DNA of 64,000 bases from an uncultured Pelagibacteraceae bacterium (GTDB taxonomy: Bacteria; Pseudomonadota; Alphaproteobacteria; Pelagibacterales; Pelagibacteraceae): contig CACIKW010000001.1 of the NCBI GenBank assembly GCA_902587315.1, positions 93,844-157,843 on the forward strand, written 5' to 3'. Of the stretch, positions 11,677 to 23,218 are shown one piece after another. Within the stretch, counting starts at the first letter, position 1. Every line of letters begins with the position of its first letter. The notes beneath the pieces are model-generated. The model saw nothing but the letters and a program-made list of their open reading frames with translations, made no database searches and was not told the origin of the DNA. Made by a program: the position numbers and the translations under genes.

Positions 11677-13212
11677 ATGGAAATAAATCCTTCAGAAGTA
11701 ACAAAAATATTAAAAGAGCAAATAAAAAAATTTGGCGATAAAACCGAAGTTTCCGAAGTTGGACAAGTTTTATCTGTTGGAGATGGTATAGCTAGAATTT
11801 ATGGTTTAGACAATGTTCAAGCAGGAGAAATGGTAGAATTTTCTGATGGTTCAAAAGGGATGGCATTAAATTTGGAGAGTGACAATGTTGGAGTTGTAAT
11901 TTTTGGTGAAGACAGAGCTATAAAAGAAGGGGATATAGTAAAAAGAACAGGAGCTATTGTAGATACACCCGTGGGTAAAGAATTACTTGGAAGAGTTGTT
12001 GATGGTTTGGGAAATCCAATCGACGGCAAAGGTGCATTAGATAAAGGAGTTAAAAGAAACAGAGTTGAAATAAAGGCTCCAGGAATAATTCCTAGAAAAT
12101 CAGTTAGCGAACCAATGCAAACAGGACTTAAATCTGTTGACAGTTTGGTTCCGATTGGCAGAGGACAGAGAGAATTAATTATTGGAGACAGGCAAACAGG
12201 AAAAACAGCTGTAGCAATTGATACAATAATTAATCAAAAAAAAATAAACGAATCTGATGATGAAAAACAAAAGCTATATTGTGTTTATGTAGCTATAGGG
12301 CAAAAGAGATCAACTGTAAGACAAATTGAAAAAACTTTAGAGGAAGCAGGAGCGATGGAATATACCACTATAGTTGCAGCCACAGCATCTGACGCTGCTC
12401 CACTTCAATTTTTAGCTCCATATACTGGCTGTGCTATGGGAGAATATTTCAGAGATAATGGTATGCATGCTTTAATTATATATGATGATTTGTCCAAACA
12501 AGCAGTTGCTTATAGACAGATGTCATTATTGTTAAGAAGACCTCCAGGAAGAGAAGCTTACCCGGGAGATGTATTTTACTTACATAGCAGATTACTTGAA
12601 AGAGCCGCCAAACTTAGCGATGACCACGGAGGAGGATCTTTAACAGCTCTTCCAATAATTGAAACACAAGGTGGAGATGTTTCTGCTTTTATACCAACCA
12701 ACGTTATATCAATTACAGATGGACAAATATTTCTTGAAACGAATTTATTTAATCAAGGTATCAGACCCGCCATTAATGTAGGTTTATCCGTATCTAGAGT
12801 TGGTTCATCTGCACAGACTAAAGCTATGAAAAAAGTTTCTGGATCGATGAAATTAGAGCTTGCACAATATAGAGAAATGGCAGCATTTGCTCAATTTGGA
12901 TCAGATTTAGATGCATCAACGCAAAAACTTTTAAACAGAGGATCAAAACTAACTGAGCTTCTGAAGCAAAAACAATATACTCCAATGACTACTGCAGAAC
13001 AGGTAATTTCTGTGTTTTGCGGAGTTAGAGGTTATTTGGATGATATAGAACTAAAAGATATAGCTAAATTTGAATCAAAAATAATTGAAAAATGTAAATC
13101 AGAAAAACCAGAAATATTAAGCTCAATATCTAGTTCAGGAAAACTTGAAGAAAATATTGAAAAATTATTAAATGAAATAATAAGTGAACTTAAAAAAAAT
13201 TTTAACTCTTAA
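11677..13212 (+). CDS. atpA: F1 ATP synthase alpha subunit
   Basis: The 511-residue alpha chain forms the non-catalytic nucleotide sites of F1. It has an N-terminal beta-barrel (about 25-95), the P-loop [11 protein letters not shown] near 170-180, and the C-terminal helical domain. The [23 protein letters not shown] segment bears the family signature. Its length is standard. It abuts atpH with no gap, so it is translated from the same transcript. Its hydrolytic activity would be restrained by the zeta inhibitor encoded at 49168-49476. Confidence 0.98.
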   Translation: MEINPSEVTKILKEQIKKFGDKTEVSEVGQVLSVGDGIARIYGLDNVQAGEMVEFSDGSKGMALNLESDNVGVVIFGEDRAIKEGDIVKRTGAIVDTPVGKELLGRVVDGLGNPIDGKGALDKGVKRNRVEIKAPGIIPRKSVSEPMQTGLKSVDSLVPIGRGQRELIIGDRQTGKTAVAIDTIINQKKINESDDEKQKLYCVYVAIGQKRSTVRQIEKTLEEAGAMEYTTIVAATASDAAPLQFLAPYTGCAMGEYFRDNGMHALIIYDDLSKQAVAYRQMSLLLRRPPGREAYPGDVFYLHSRLLERAAKLSDDHGGGSLTALPIIETQGGDVSAFIPTNVISITDGQIFLETNLFNQGIRPAINVGLSVSRVGSSAQTKAMKKVSGSMKLELAQYREMAAFAQFGSDLDASTQKLLNRGSKLTELLKQKQYTPMTTAEQVISVFCGVRGYLDDIELKDIAKFESKIIEKCKSEKPEILSSISSSGKLEENIEKLLNEIISELKKNFNS

Positions 13213-13217
13213 AAAAT

Positions 13218-15516
<2,299 letters not shown>

Positions 15517-15517
<1 letters not shown>

Positions 15518-15909
15518 TGAGTGAAGAATTTAAATTAGAAATAATAAGTCCTGAGAAGTCTTTCTTTTCAAAGGATAAAGTCACTGAAGTTGTCATTCCT
15601 GGTTATGAGGGAGAAATGGGATTTTTAAAAGATCATATTTCTTTAATTTCATTTTTAAAACCTGGAATAATTAAAGTTTTTTCAAAAGATGGTGAAGAAT
15701 TATTTTTTGTAGAAGATGGAATTGCTGAATTTAAAGAAAATGACCTATCTATTCTTACAAGTTCAATATTTAATCTAAAAAATAAAGATAAAAATTATAT
15801 TGAAAAATTAATAATTAAATCTGAGGAGGAGCTGACCAAGGAAAACTTAGACGACCAAAAACGATATTTAATAAATCATAAAATTGACTCTCTCAAATCA
15901 ATTAATTAA
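15517..15909 (+). CDS. atpC: F1 ATP synthase epsilon subunit
   Basis: The 130-residue epsilon chain caps the rotor shaft. The N-terminal beta-sandwich (about 1-85) starts FKLEIISPEKSFF and contains VVIPGYEGEMGFLKDH. The C-terminal helical part is short and lysine-rich. In alphaproteobacteria epsilon is a weak inhibitor, and the zeta protein takes the main role. The gene ends the F1 operon; its TAA lies in the palindrome TTAA shared with the stop codon of the convergent rppH. Confidence 0.95.
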
Positions 15910-16385
15910 TTTGAAATAATATTTTTTAGTTCTAATTTTAATTTTTTGTATACATCGAGTTTAAAATCTACAACCAAATCTGTTAATTGATCTATGTCCA
16001 CCCATTTCCAGTCTAAAAATTCTGCTTTATTAGTATTAATATCTATTTCTTTATCCTCCCCATCAAATCTCATGACAAACCATTTTTGTTTTTGACCTTT
16101 ATATTTACCTTTCCAAATAATTCCCATTAGATGTTTGGGCAGATTATAAATTAAATAATCATCAAGTTCTTTAATTAATGAAACATTTTTAATACTAGTT
16201 TCTTCTTTTAGTTCTCTAAGCGCAGCATTAAAGTAATTTTCGTCAATATCCACTCCACCCTGTGGCATTTGCCAATAATTTTTTGGATTATCTATTCTTC
16301 TAGCTACAAATACCTTATTGTTTTTATTTAATAATGCTATTCCTACCCCCTTTCTAAGAGGAAGGCTTTTTAATTCATCATTCAT
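15906..16385 (-). CDS. rppH: RNA pyrophosphohydrolase (Nudix)
   Basis: The 159-residue protein fits RppH/IalA, which removes pyrophosphate from 5' triphosphorylated RNA and triggers decay. The start LPLRKGVGIALLNKNNKVFVARR and the PKNYWQMPQGGVD segment are typical of the subfamily. The Nudix box GGVDIDENYFNAALRELKEE has the catalytic REL..EE glutamates. The C-terminal FLDWKWVDIDQL is also conserved. It is the last gene of the rplU operon, 3 bp after ctpA. Diadenosine polyphosphate hydrolysis is an alternative activity for this family. Confidence 0.93.
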   Translation of the reverse strand: MNDELKSLPLRKGVGIALLNKNNKVFVARRIDNPKNYWQMPQGGVDIDENYFNAALRELKEETSIKNVSLIKELDDYLIYNLPKHLMGIIWKGKYKGQKQKWFVMRFDGEDKEIDINTNKAEFLDWKWVDIDQLTDLVVDFKLDVYKKLKLELKNIISN

Positions 16386-16388
16386 AAA

Positions 16389-17525
16389 TTATCCGCTAAG
16401 AAGCTTTACAGCAAATTCTAATTGATTATCAGTTTTGGTATTAATTCTGAATTCATCAGAACTTTCATCTATTCTTATGTCTGGAGAAACACCAACTTCT
16501 GAAATTGATTTTCCAGATGGCAAATAATATTTTGAAATAGTTAATCTTATAGCTCCCTCATTTTGTAAAGGTATTATTGACTGCACTGAACCTTTTCCAT
16601 AAGTATCTTCACCAACTAATACTGCTCTTTTATGATCTTTTAAAGCACCAGCTACTATTTCAGAAGCAGAAGCAGATCCATAATTAATTAGTACAACTAA
16701 TGTTTTTCCATCAATTAAGTCACCTTTTTTTGCAAACCATTTTCTATTCTCCGAACTTTTTCTACTTTTTGTTGATACAATTTCACCATCGTCTAAAAAG
16801 AAATCTGCTATTTTTATAGCCTGAGAAAGCAATCCACCAGGGTTATTTCTTAAATCCAATATAAATTTATTAATTTTTTCTTCATTTTTAAATTTTTTTA
16901 TTTTTTCTTTAATTTGATTGCTACTATTTTCATTAAATGAAGTTAAACGTAAATATCCAACATCATCTATTATTTTTGATTTTACAGAAGCTATTTTAAT
17001 AATGTCTCTAATTATTTCAAAAGTTATTGCTTTTTTTTCTCCTATTCTTCTTACTGTAATTTCAATTTTACTTCCTATTGGTCCTCTCATTAATTCTACT
17101 GCCTCGGTTAGTGATTTTCCTTGGACCTGCACATCATTAATTTTTACTATGTAATCCCCAGCCTTTACCCCAACTTTTGAAGCAGGCGAATCATCAATTG
17201 GGGAAATAACTTTTACAACACCAGCTTCCATGCTTACTTCAATACCAAGACCCCCAAATTCTCCGCTAGTTTCTGTTCGCATTTCTTTAAGCATTTCTGG
17301 CGTTAAGTAGGATGAATAAGGATCTAGGGACTGAAGAACACCATTGATAGCCGCATCCATCGTTTCACTTTGATTAACTTCTTCCACATATTCTTTATTA
17401 ATTTTATCAAGCACTTCACTGAACAAATCAATTTTTTGATATATATTTTCATCATTTGCTGAAAAAGATATTTCAAAAAATAAAAATTGAAAAATAATTA
17501 AACACAATAACTTATTTTTTTTCAT
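16389..17525 (-). CDS. ctpA: C-terminal processing peptidase (S41), periplasmic
   Basis: The ATG at 17525 is chosen because it overlaps the rsfS stop as ATGA and gives a clean signal peptide (MKKNKLLCLIIFQFLFFEIS). A longer frame reaches 17561 but would overlap rsfS by 40 bp. The 378-residue product has an N-terminal helical segment, a PDZ domain (about 80-165, GGLGIEVSMEAG) and an S41 protease domain. The nucleophile serine is in GSASASEIVAG and the catalytic lysine in TYGKGSVQSI. It trims C-termini of periplasmic or membrane proteins and takes part in envelope maintenance. Confidence 0.93.
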   Translation of the reverse strand: MKKNKLLCLIIFQFLFFEISFSANDENIYQKIDLFSEVLDKINKEYVEEVNQSETMDAAINGVLQSLDPYSSYLTPEMLKEMRTETSGEFGGLGIEVSMEAGVVKVISPIDDSPASKVGVKAGDYIVKINDVQVQGKSLTEAVELMRGPIGSKIEITVRRIGEKKAITFEIIRDIIKIASVKSKIIDDVGYLRLTSFNENSSNQIKEKIKKFKNEEKINKFILDLRNNPGGLLSQAIKIADFFLDDGEIVSTKSRKSSENRKWFAKKGDLIDGKTLVVLINYGSASASEIVAGALKDHKRAVLVGEDTYGKGSVQSIIPLQNEGAIRLTISKYYLPSGKSISEVGVSPDIRIDESSDEFRINTKTDNQLEFAVKLLSG

Positions 17526-17872
17526 ATAATTACCTTTTCTTTTGGAATTAGTTCTGACCACATCTTTTCTAATTCATAAAATTTTCTTTTATCAGGATGG
17601 AATATATGAACTATTAAATCAATACCATCAATAAGCTTCCAATCCAAGCTATCGGTGCCTTCTATTTTACAGTTTATGATTCCGCTTTGTTTAAACTGTT
17701 CCACAACTTGCTCTGATAAAGCCTGTATATGTCTCGAAGAAGTTCCACTTGCAACTATCATATAGTCAGCTATGGATGACTTACCTTCTAACTCAATAGA
17801 TACTACATCAAGTGCTTTATTATTATCTAATATTTTTAGGATTTTATTTTTTAAATTTGAAATCTTATCCAT
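17522..17872 (-). CDS. rsfS: Ribosomal silencing factor RsfS
   Basis: The 116-residue protein belongs to the RsfS/Iojap family, which binds L14 on the 50S subunit and blocks subunit joining during starvation. Motifs DYMIVASGTSSRHIQALSE and DSLDWKLIDGIDLIVHIFHP are diagnostic. The pairing with nadD upstream is very common in bacteria. The stop overlaps the ctpA start by 4 bases. Nutrient-limited oceanic growth would suit this function, but that is inference. Confidence 0.94.
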   Translation of the reverse strand: MDKISNLKNKILKILDNNKALDVVSIELEGKSSIADYMIVASGTSSRHIQALSEQVVEQFKQSGIINCKIEGTDSLDWKLIDGIDLIVHIFHPDKRKFYELEKMWSELIPKEKVII

Positions 17873-17889
17873 TAATTACACAAAGACTA

Positions 17890-18417
17890 TCAAATTTTTC
17901 TTAATTTAGAAGATGAAATATTAACTTTTTTAAAACTAATAAATTTCAATCCTTTTTTATTGTATTTTTTATAGGCAACTGATTTTAGCGATTTAGCTTT
18001 ATACTTATTTCTATCAAAAACTAGAATGTTACATTTTATTAAAATTTGTCTCCATTTTTTCCATTTATGAAAATTTATAAGATTATCAGCCCCCATTATA
18101 AAGTAAATTTTTTTATGTTTTTTATTTCTTTTAATATAATTTATTAAGTCAATTGTTTTATTAGATTTAATTTTATTTTCAAAAAAATAAACTTTAATAA
18201 ACTTATTTTTCAAATTTAATTTTTTAGCATATTTTATTCTATCTTTTAAATTTGTAGAGCTCTTATTCTTTAAAGGATTTTTTTTTGTAATAGCCCAAAC
18301 TACTTCTTTTAAATTAAATCTTTTTTTTGCTTCTTTAGAAATTTTTATATGACCTATATGAGCAGGATCAAAAGTTCCACCTAAAATACCTATATTATGT
18401 TTATTACTTTTATTCAA
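17890..18417 (-). CDS. nadD: Nicotinate-mononucleotide adenylyltransferase, short C-terminus
   Basis: NadD adenylates nicotinate mononucleotide in NAD synthesis. The nucleotidyltransferase motif GGTFDPAHIGH (HxGH) is near residues 13-23, MGADNLINFHKWKKW is conserved, and the adenylate-binding ISSSKLR is at the very end. The protein is 175 residues and stops two residues after this motif, whereas most NadD proteins continue about 20 or more residues further. It may be a trimmed but functional version, since all catalytic motifs are present. It is very rich in Lys, Asn and Ile. It sits between proA and rsfS with 1- and 17-bp gaps. Confidence 0.9.
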   Translation of the reverse strand: MNKSNKHNIGILGGTFDPAHIGHIKISKEAKKRFNLKEVVWAITKKNPLKNKSSTNLKDRIKYAKKLNLKNKFIKVYFFENKIKSNKTIDLINYIKRNKKHKKIYFIMGADNLINFHKWKKWRQILIKCNILVFDRNKYKAKSLKSVAYKKYNKKGLKFISFKKVNISSSKLRKI

Positions 18418-18418
18418 A

Positions 18419-19669
18419 TTAACTTCTTATCTGTCCTGATCCAAGTATTTCATATTTATAAGTCACAAGTTGGTTTAACCCAACAGGGCCTCTAGGAGGA
18501 AGTTTATTTGTTGAAATTCCAACCTCACCTCCAAATCCAAACTCTCCGCCATCTGCAAATTGAGTTGATGAATTATGAATTGCAATAGAACTTTTAACAT
18601 TTCTTAAAAAAAATTTAGCAGCCTTTTTATTTTTAGAAATAATTGCATCAGTATGCATTGTTCCATACTTGTTTATATGATTTACGGCTTCAATAACATT
18701 TTTCACTGATTTAACAGATACTTTTGCAGACAAATATTCTGTTGACCAATTTTTTTCTTTAGCATTTATTGATGTTCCTTTAAAAATTTTTTTAATTTTA
18801 TTATCTGCATAAATAATACAATCATTCTCTTCTAGTTTTTTTAAAATTGGATTTACATATTTTTTTAAATTTTTTTCATGAAACAATATAGTTTCTGTTG
18901 CTCCACAAATACTGGTATTTCTTAATTTTGCATTGTGAACAATTTTAGTTGCTAATTTTAAATCTACATCTTTATCTATGTAGGTATGACAAATACCTTC
19001 CAGGTGTCCAATAAACGGAACAGAAGACATGCTTTGTACTTTTTTTACTAAATTTTTTCCACCTCTTGGAATTATGATATCAATATATTTTTCCATTTTT
19101 GAAAGAATTAAATCTACCAATTTTCTATCTTTATTTTCAATAAACTGGACATAATTTTGGTCGACATTGTTGAGTTTAAGAGCTTTTCTAAATAAATTAA
19201 CAATAATTTTATTTGAAAAATAAGCTTCAGACCCTCCTCTTAAAATAACACAATTTCCAGACTTAAAACACAAACTTGATACATCTGCGGTTACATTTGG
19301 TCTACTTTCATAAATAACTCCTATAACTCCTAAAGGAATAGTGACTTTTTTAATTATTAAGCCGTTTGGACGATTCCATTTATCTAAAGTAATATTTATC
19401 GGGTCTTTTAATTTGGATATACTATTTATTGACTTAACTATTTGATCTATTTTTTTACTATTTAGCTCAAGTCTGTCAATTAAATTTTTCCTTAATCTCT
19501 TTTTTTTTGCAATAATTATGTCTTTTTTATTTTGATTAATAATTTTTAATTTATTTTTTTTAACTAAAATTAAAAATTTTTTTAAAAATTTTTTTTTTTT
19601 TTTTTTATTTATTTTATAATTAAATGCTTTTTGAGCATTTTCGCCTATGATTCTTAAATATTTATTCAT
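18419..19669 (-). CDS. proA: Gamma-glutamyl phosphate reductase
   Basis: This NADPH enzyme makes glutamate-5-semialdehyde, the second step of proline synthesis. The 416-residue length is normal. The active-site cysteine lies in NTSICGATETILFHE, and the conserved VIYESRPNVTADVSSLC and HNSSTQFADGGEFGFGGEVG segments are present. Residues about 20-30 are almost all lysine and are encoded by an uninterrupted run of 18 adenines. The N-terminal ~75 residues are drifted and lysine-rich. It abuts proB directly. A frameshift in the A-tract would abolish the protein, so the sequence there should be treated with care. Confidence 0.95.
   Translation of the reverse strand: MNKYLRIIGENAQKAFNYKINKKKKKKFLKKFLILVKKNKLKIINQNKKDIIIAKKKRLRKNLIDRLELNSKKIDQIVKSINSISKLKDPINITLDKWNRPNGLIIKKVTIPLGVIGVIYESRPNVTADVSSLCFKSGNCVILRGGSEAYFSNKIIVNLFRKALKLNNVDQNYVQFIENKDRKLVDLILSKMEKYIDIIIPRGGKNLVKKVQSMSSVPFIGHLEGICHTYIDKDVDLKLATKIVHNAKLRNTSICGATETILFHEKNLKKYVNPILKKLEENDCIIYADNKIKKIFKGTSINAKEKNWSTEYLSAKVSVKSVKNVIEAVNHINKYGTMHTDAIISKNKKAAKFFLRNVKSSIAIHNSSTQFADGGEFGFGGEVGISTNKLPPRGPVGLNQLVTYKYEILGSGQIRS
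19589..19606 (-). repeat. 18-base poly(A) tract inside proA
   Basis: Bases 19589-19606 are all T on the plus strand, giving 18 consecutive A on the proA coding strand. They encode a lysine run near the N-terminus. It is the longest pure homopolymer noticed inside a coding sequence in this window. Such tracts are prone to replication and transcription slippage and to sequencing error. Confidence 0.95.
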
Positions 19670-20776
19670 TTAAATTTCAACCATATCATCTTTGTGTATA
19701 ACTTCAGATTTTGTAATATATCCTAATAATTCAAAAATTTTATTTGAATGTTGACCTTTAATTTTGGAAATTTCATCGGATGTAAATGAACTAAGTCCTC
19801 TAGCATGTTCAGTCATGTTTTTGTCTAATATTTTTATGTGATCTCCTTTATTAAATTTCCCTTTAACTTGTTTTATTCCTGCAGCTAGCAAACTTTTACC
19901 TTTTTTTAATGCATTAATTGCTCCTTCGTCAATTATTAATTCTCCTTTTGGAGCAATGGAACTAATTATCCATTTTTTTCTTGCATCTAACTTTGAAATT
20001 TTAGGCAAGAACCATGTACAGTTATTTTTTTGAGAAATTATTTTTATTGGTCTTTCCGATAGTCCATTAGCAATTGCCATAACACATCCTGATATTTGAC
20101 AAATTCTAGCAGCATCAATTTTAGTTTTCATTCCACCAGTTCCATGTTTTCCAATACTTTTTTTAGCAAATTGTTCAATATTTAAATCTATATTTTTTAT
20201 TTCTTTAATAAGTTTTGCATCTTTATATATTTTTGGGTTTTTTGTGTATAAACCATCTACATCTGATAACAGTATTAGGCAATCTGCACTTGAGATTTGA
20301 GCTACTCTAGATGCTAACCGATCATTATCACCATATTTAATTTCTGATGTGGCTATACTATCATTTTCATTAACAATTGGTACAAATCCTAATTTAAACA
20401 AATTATCAAAAGTTCTCTTTGCATTTATTGCACGTCTTCTTTGTTCTGTGTCTTCTAATGTAAGAAGTATTTGTGAAAGATTAATTTTCTTTTTATTAAA
20501 TGTCTTCTTAAATAAATTCATAAGCTCTATTTGACCTATAGATGCAACCGCTTGGCTTTTATCTAGCTTGAGATTTTTTTTGTTTAAATTTAATTTTTTA
20601 CATCCTAAAGCTATAGCTCCAGAACTTACTATTATTAAATTTTTTTTATTATTTAATAATTCTTTTATATCTTTAGTAAATTCTAATAGCCATTTCTGTC
20701 TTATAGTTTTTTTATCGTCAATTAATAAAGATGAACCTATTTTAATAACAATTGTTTTAGAATTTTTAAGATACAT
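19670..20776 (-). CDS. proB: Glutamate 5-kinase with PUA domain
   Basis: ProB phosphorylates glutamate in the first, usually proline-inhibited, step of proline synthesis. The amino-acid-kinase domain (about 1-260) shows VIKIGSSLL, IIVSSGAIALGC, IVNENDSIAT and DVDGLYTKNP. The C-terminal PUA domain (about 275-368) contains KGKSLLAAGIKQVKGKF. The 368 residues match the full-length, PUA-containing form. It overlaps the end of obgE by 11 bp and abuts proA, so obgE-proB-proA are one unit, an order common in alphaproteobacteria. Confidence 0.96.
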   Translation of the reverse strand: MYLKNSKTIVIKIGSSLLIDDKKTIRQKWLLEFTKDIKELLNNKKNLIIVSSGAIALGCKKLNLNKKNLKLDKSQAVASIGQIELMNLFKKTFNKKKINLSQILLTLEDTEQRRRAINAKRTFDNLFKLGFVPIVNENDSIATSEIKYGDNDRLASRVAQISSADCLILLSDVDGLYTKNPKIYKDAKLIKEIKNIDLNIEQFAKKSIGKHGTGGMKTKIDAARICQISGCVMAIANGLSERPIKIISQKNNCTWFLPKISKLDARKKWIISSIAPKGELIIDEGAINALKKGKSLLAAGIKQVKGKFNKGDHIKILDKNMTEHARGLSSFTSDEISKIKGQHSNKIFELLGYITKSEVIHKDDMVEI

Positions 20777-21749
20777 GATTTACTAATTTGGATTTAATAT
20801 TAGATAATAAAGATTTATTTAATGTGGATAATGTCAATACTTTCTTGTTAATTTTTTTTGTAAAAATCTTTTTTTTTTCTTTCAGTTCTTCTTTATTAAT
20901 CAAATCAATTTTATTGAAGACAATTAATTCCTTTTTTTTTAACAAATTATCACTGTATTTACCCAATTCATTTCTTACTTCTTTGTAAGAAGTTACCAAA
21001 TCTTTTTCATTAACGTCTATTAAATGTAACAAAGTTTTACATCTTTCAATATGTTTTAGAAATTTAATGCCAAGCCCAACACCATTATGAGCTCCTTCAA
21101 TTAAACCAGGTATATCAGCTAAAGTAATTTCTTTGTCGTCATATACAGCAACTCCAAGATTTGGATTCAAAGTTGTAAATTTATAATTAGCAATTTTTGG
21201 GGTAGCCCTAGTTATCGAAGCTAACAAACTTGATTTACCCGCGTTAGGAAGACCAATTATTCCAATATCGGCAATTGTTTTTAATTGTAACCAAATCCAA
21301 AATTCTTCTCCTTTAAATCCTTTTGTAAATTTTTTTGGAGCTCTATTTGTTGAAGATTTAAAATTTGTATTACCTAATCCACCCTTACCTCCCAGGGCAG
21401 CAACAAATGTATCATCTTGTTTTTTAAAATCGTAAATTAATGTTTTATTGTCTTCCTCAAAAACTTGTGTTCCAACTGGAACTTTTAAATACAAATCCTC
21501 ACCTCCTTTGCCAGTTTGATTTTTACCTTTGCCATCGCCTCCTCTTTTTGCTTTAAAATGTTGTTGGTATCGATAATCAATTAAAGTATTTAAATTTCTT
21601 TCTGATTTGAAAATTATTGATCCACCTTTTCCACCATTGCCACCATCTGGGCCACCAAACTCAATAAATTTTTCTCTTCTAAAACTAGGAGAGCCTGATC
21701 CACCATCTCCAGCTTTGATTTGTATTTTAACTTGATCTAAAAATTTCAT
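20766..21749 (-). CDS. obgE: Obg GTPase (CgtA)
   Basis: ObgE is an essential GTPase of 50S ribosome assembly and stress control. The N-terminal Obg fold (1-157) has the glycine-rich segments GDGGSGSPSFRREKF and GGPDGGNGGKGGS. The G domain shows GLPNAGKSSLL (G1), DIPGLIEGAHNGVGLG (G3) and FNKIDL (G4). At 327 residues it ends at the G domain and lacks the acidic C-terminal tail of E. coli ObgE, as in many alphaproteobacteria. It follows rpmA by 31 bp, the classical rplU-rpmA-obgE order. Confidence 0.96.
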   Translation of the reverse strand: MKFLDQVKIQIKAGDGGSGSPSFRREKFIEFGGPDGGNGGKGGSIIFKSERNLNTLIDYRYQQHFKAKRGGDGKGKNQTGKGGEDLYLKVPVGTQVFEEDNKTLIYDFKKQDDTFVAALGGKGGLGNTNFKSSTNRAPKKFTKGFKGEEFWIWLQLKTIADIGIIGLPNAGKSSLLASITRATPKIANYKFTTLNPNLGVAVYDDKEITLADIPGLIEGAHNGVGLGIKFLKHIERCKTLLHLIDVNEKDLVTSYKEVRNELGKYSDNLLKKKELIVFNKIDLINKEELKEKKKIFTKKINKKVLTLSTLNKSLLSNIKSKLVNHVS

Positions 21750-21780
21750 GATACAACCTTATTATTTTTAGTTGTATTTA

Positions 21781-22035
21781 TTAATTGGGTTTTACAGAAA
21801 CAAAAGTTCTATCGGACTTGGTTTTTTTAAATTCTACTTTACCTTTAATTAAAGAAAATATGGAATGATCTTTCCCCATTTTTACATGCTCTCCAGGAAA
21901 TATTTTTGTACCTCTCTGTCTAACTATAATATTGCCAGGTAGAACATGCTGACCTCCATATTTTTTAACCCCAAGTCTTCTGCCTGCACTATCTCGTCCG
22001 TTACGCGAAGATCCACCTGCTTTTTTTGTTGCCAT
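21781..22035 (-). CDS. rpmA: 50S ribosomal protein L27
   Basis: The 84-residue L27 starts [16 protein letters not shown], so its flexible N-terminus reaches the peptidyl-transferase centre directly without a cleaved leader. The [22 protein letters not shown] core is fully conserved. It lies 9 bp downstream of rplU and 31 bp upstream of obgE. Confidence 0.98.
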   Translation of the reverse strand: MATKKAGGSSRNGRDSAGRRLGVKKYGGQHVLPGNIIVRQRGTKIFPGEHVKMGKDHSIFSLIKGKVEFKKTKSDRTFVSVKPN

Positions 22036-22044
22036 AATTAACTT

Positions 22045-22434
22045 TTACTTTTTTTCTATATTTTCTTTTTTAACTATTTTTTTTTCCAATTTTTTTGCTT
22101 CAGAAAATACTCCACCATCTTTTGAATAAATTTTATTTATTTTAATTAATGAGTATTGCTGTCTATGTCCATTTTTTCTTCTTGAATTTTTTCTTCTTCT
22201 TTTTTTGAAAACCAAAACAGTTCTATTTTTTCCATTTTTTATTAACTCAGCTTCAACCTTTGCACCTTGAATAAGAGGTGATCCTACTTCTAAAGTTTTG
22301 TCATTTCCATAAGCCAAGACTTCTTTGAATTCTATCTTATCTGAATGGTTCTTATCTAATCTTTCTATTTTCAATATTTCACTAGCTTTGACTTTGTATT
22401 GTTTTCCACCAGTTTGAATTACAGCAAATGACAT
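22045..22434 (-). CDS. rplU: 50S ribosomal protein L21
   Basis: The 129-residue L21 has the family start SFAVIQTGGKQYKV and the rRNA-binding RRRKNSRRKNGHRQQYSLIKI. It has a short lysine-rich C-terminal extension beyond the ~103 residues of E. coli L21. Translation is supported by the AAGAAGG ribosome-binding site at 22442-22448. It is the first gene of a nine-gene minus-strand run ending with rppH. Confidence 0.97.
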   Translation of the reverse strand: MSFAVIQTGGKQYKVKASEILKIERLDKNHSDKIEFKEVLAYGNDKTLEVGSPLIQGAKVEAELIKNGKNRTVLVFKKRRRKNSRRKNGHRQQYSLIKINKIYSKDGGVFSEAKKLEKKIVKKENIEKK

Positions 22435-22459
22435 TAGTATACCTTCTTATTTTTCCAGC

Positions 22460-22487
22460 AATATAGAGACAGAACACATATAGTCAA
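22460..22487 (-). promoter_or_regulatory. Promoter of the rplU operon
   Basis: A sigma70-like promoter reads TTGACT (22487-22482), a 16-bp spacer and TATATT (22465-22460). It lies in the 63-bp gap between gloB and rplU, with the AAGAAGG ribosome-binding site just downstream. Its spacing and placement fit a promoter for the ribosomal-protein operon. The call rests on consensus match only. Confidence 0.65.
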
Positions 22488-22497
22488 GTCGAATAAA

Positions 22498-23217
22498 TTA
22501 AAAATTATCCTTTAAATCTCTTAATTTTGAAAAGGTCTCAATAGAATTGCACCTTAAAAAAATATTAGTTTCAAGCTCATCTTTTAGTGTAGTAGGTACA
22601 GTTGGCAAGCCTTTATCTAATTTTTTTTTAATTTTTAAAATTTTTTCTTTAAGTTTTAAATTTTCTTTATCATGTATTGAACAAAACTGAGAATTTTTTA
22701 AAGTATATTCATGGCCACAGTAGATTTTTGTTTCTATAGAAAATGTTTTTATTAGCTTTAAGGAATTATACATTTGTTTATACGTCCCTTCAAAAATACG
22801 TCCACAACCTAAAGAAAAAAGTGTATCACCAGTAAACAATAATTTTTCTTTATAAAAATTAATACAGATATGACCCGATGTATGACCAGCTATATGAAAT
22901 ATTTTAAATTCAAAATTATTATACTTCCAAACTTCTCGGTCTTTTAGACAAATATCAATTTCAGGTATTCTGTTTTTATCTTCTTCAAAACCAATTACTT
23001 TTGCAGAATATTTTTTTTTAAGTTCTTTATTACCCCCTATGTGATCATAATGATGATGTGTATTTAGAATAAATTTTAAATTTATATTTGTTTTTTCAAC
23101 AAAATTTATTATTGGCTTTGATTCGCTTGGATCTATAACGCAAGCAGAATTAGTTTTATTATCTATAACTAAATAAGAATAATTGTCTTTAAGACATTTT
23201 ATTATTTCAACATCCAT
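22498..23217 (-). CDS. gloB: Hydroxyacylglutathione hydrolase (glyoxalase II)
   Basis: This metallo-beta-lactamase-fold enzyme hydrolyses S-lactoylglutathione in methylglyoxal detoxification. The metal motif NTHHHYDHIGG is near residues 52-62, with further ligands in AGHTSGHI and FTGDTLFSLGCGR. The C-terminal glutathione-binding part (YCGHEYT onward) makes it about 239 residues, near the usual 250. The ATG at 23217 is preferred because it lies one base after the metW stop; a TTG four codons upstream at 23229 would overlap metW. It is downstream of metX-metW and probably co-transcribed. Confidence 0.92.
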   Translation of the reverse strand: MDVEIIKCLKDNYSYLVIDNKTNSACVIDPSESKPIINFVEKTNINLKFILNTHHHYDHIGGNKELKKKYSAKVIGFEEDKNRIPEIDICLKDREVWKYNNFEFKIFHIAGHTSGHICINFYKEKLLFTGDTLFSLGCGRIFEGTYKQMYNSLKLIKTFSIETKIYCGHEYTLKNSQFCSIHDKENLKLKEKILKIKKKLDKGLPTVPTTLKDELETNIFLRCNSIETFSKLRDLKDNF

Positions 23218-23218
23218 A

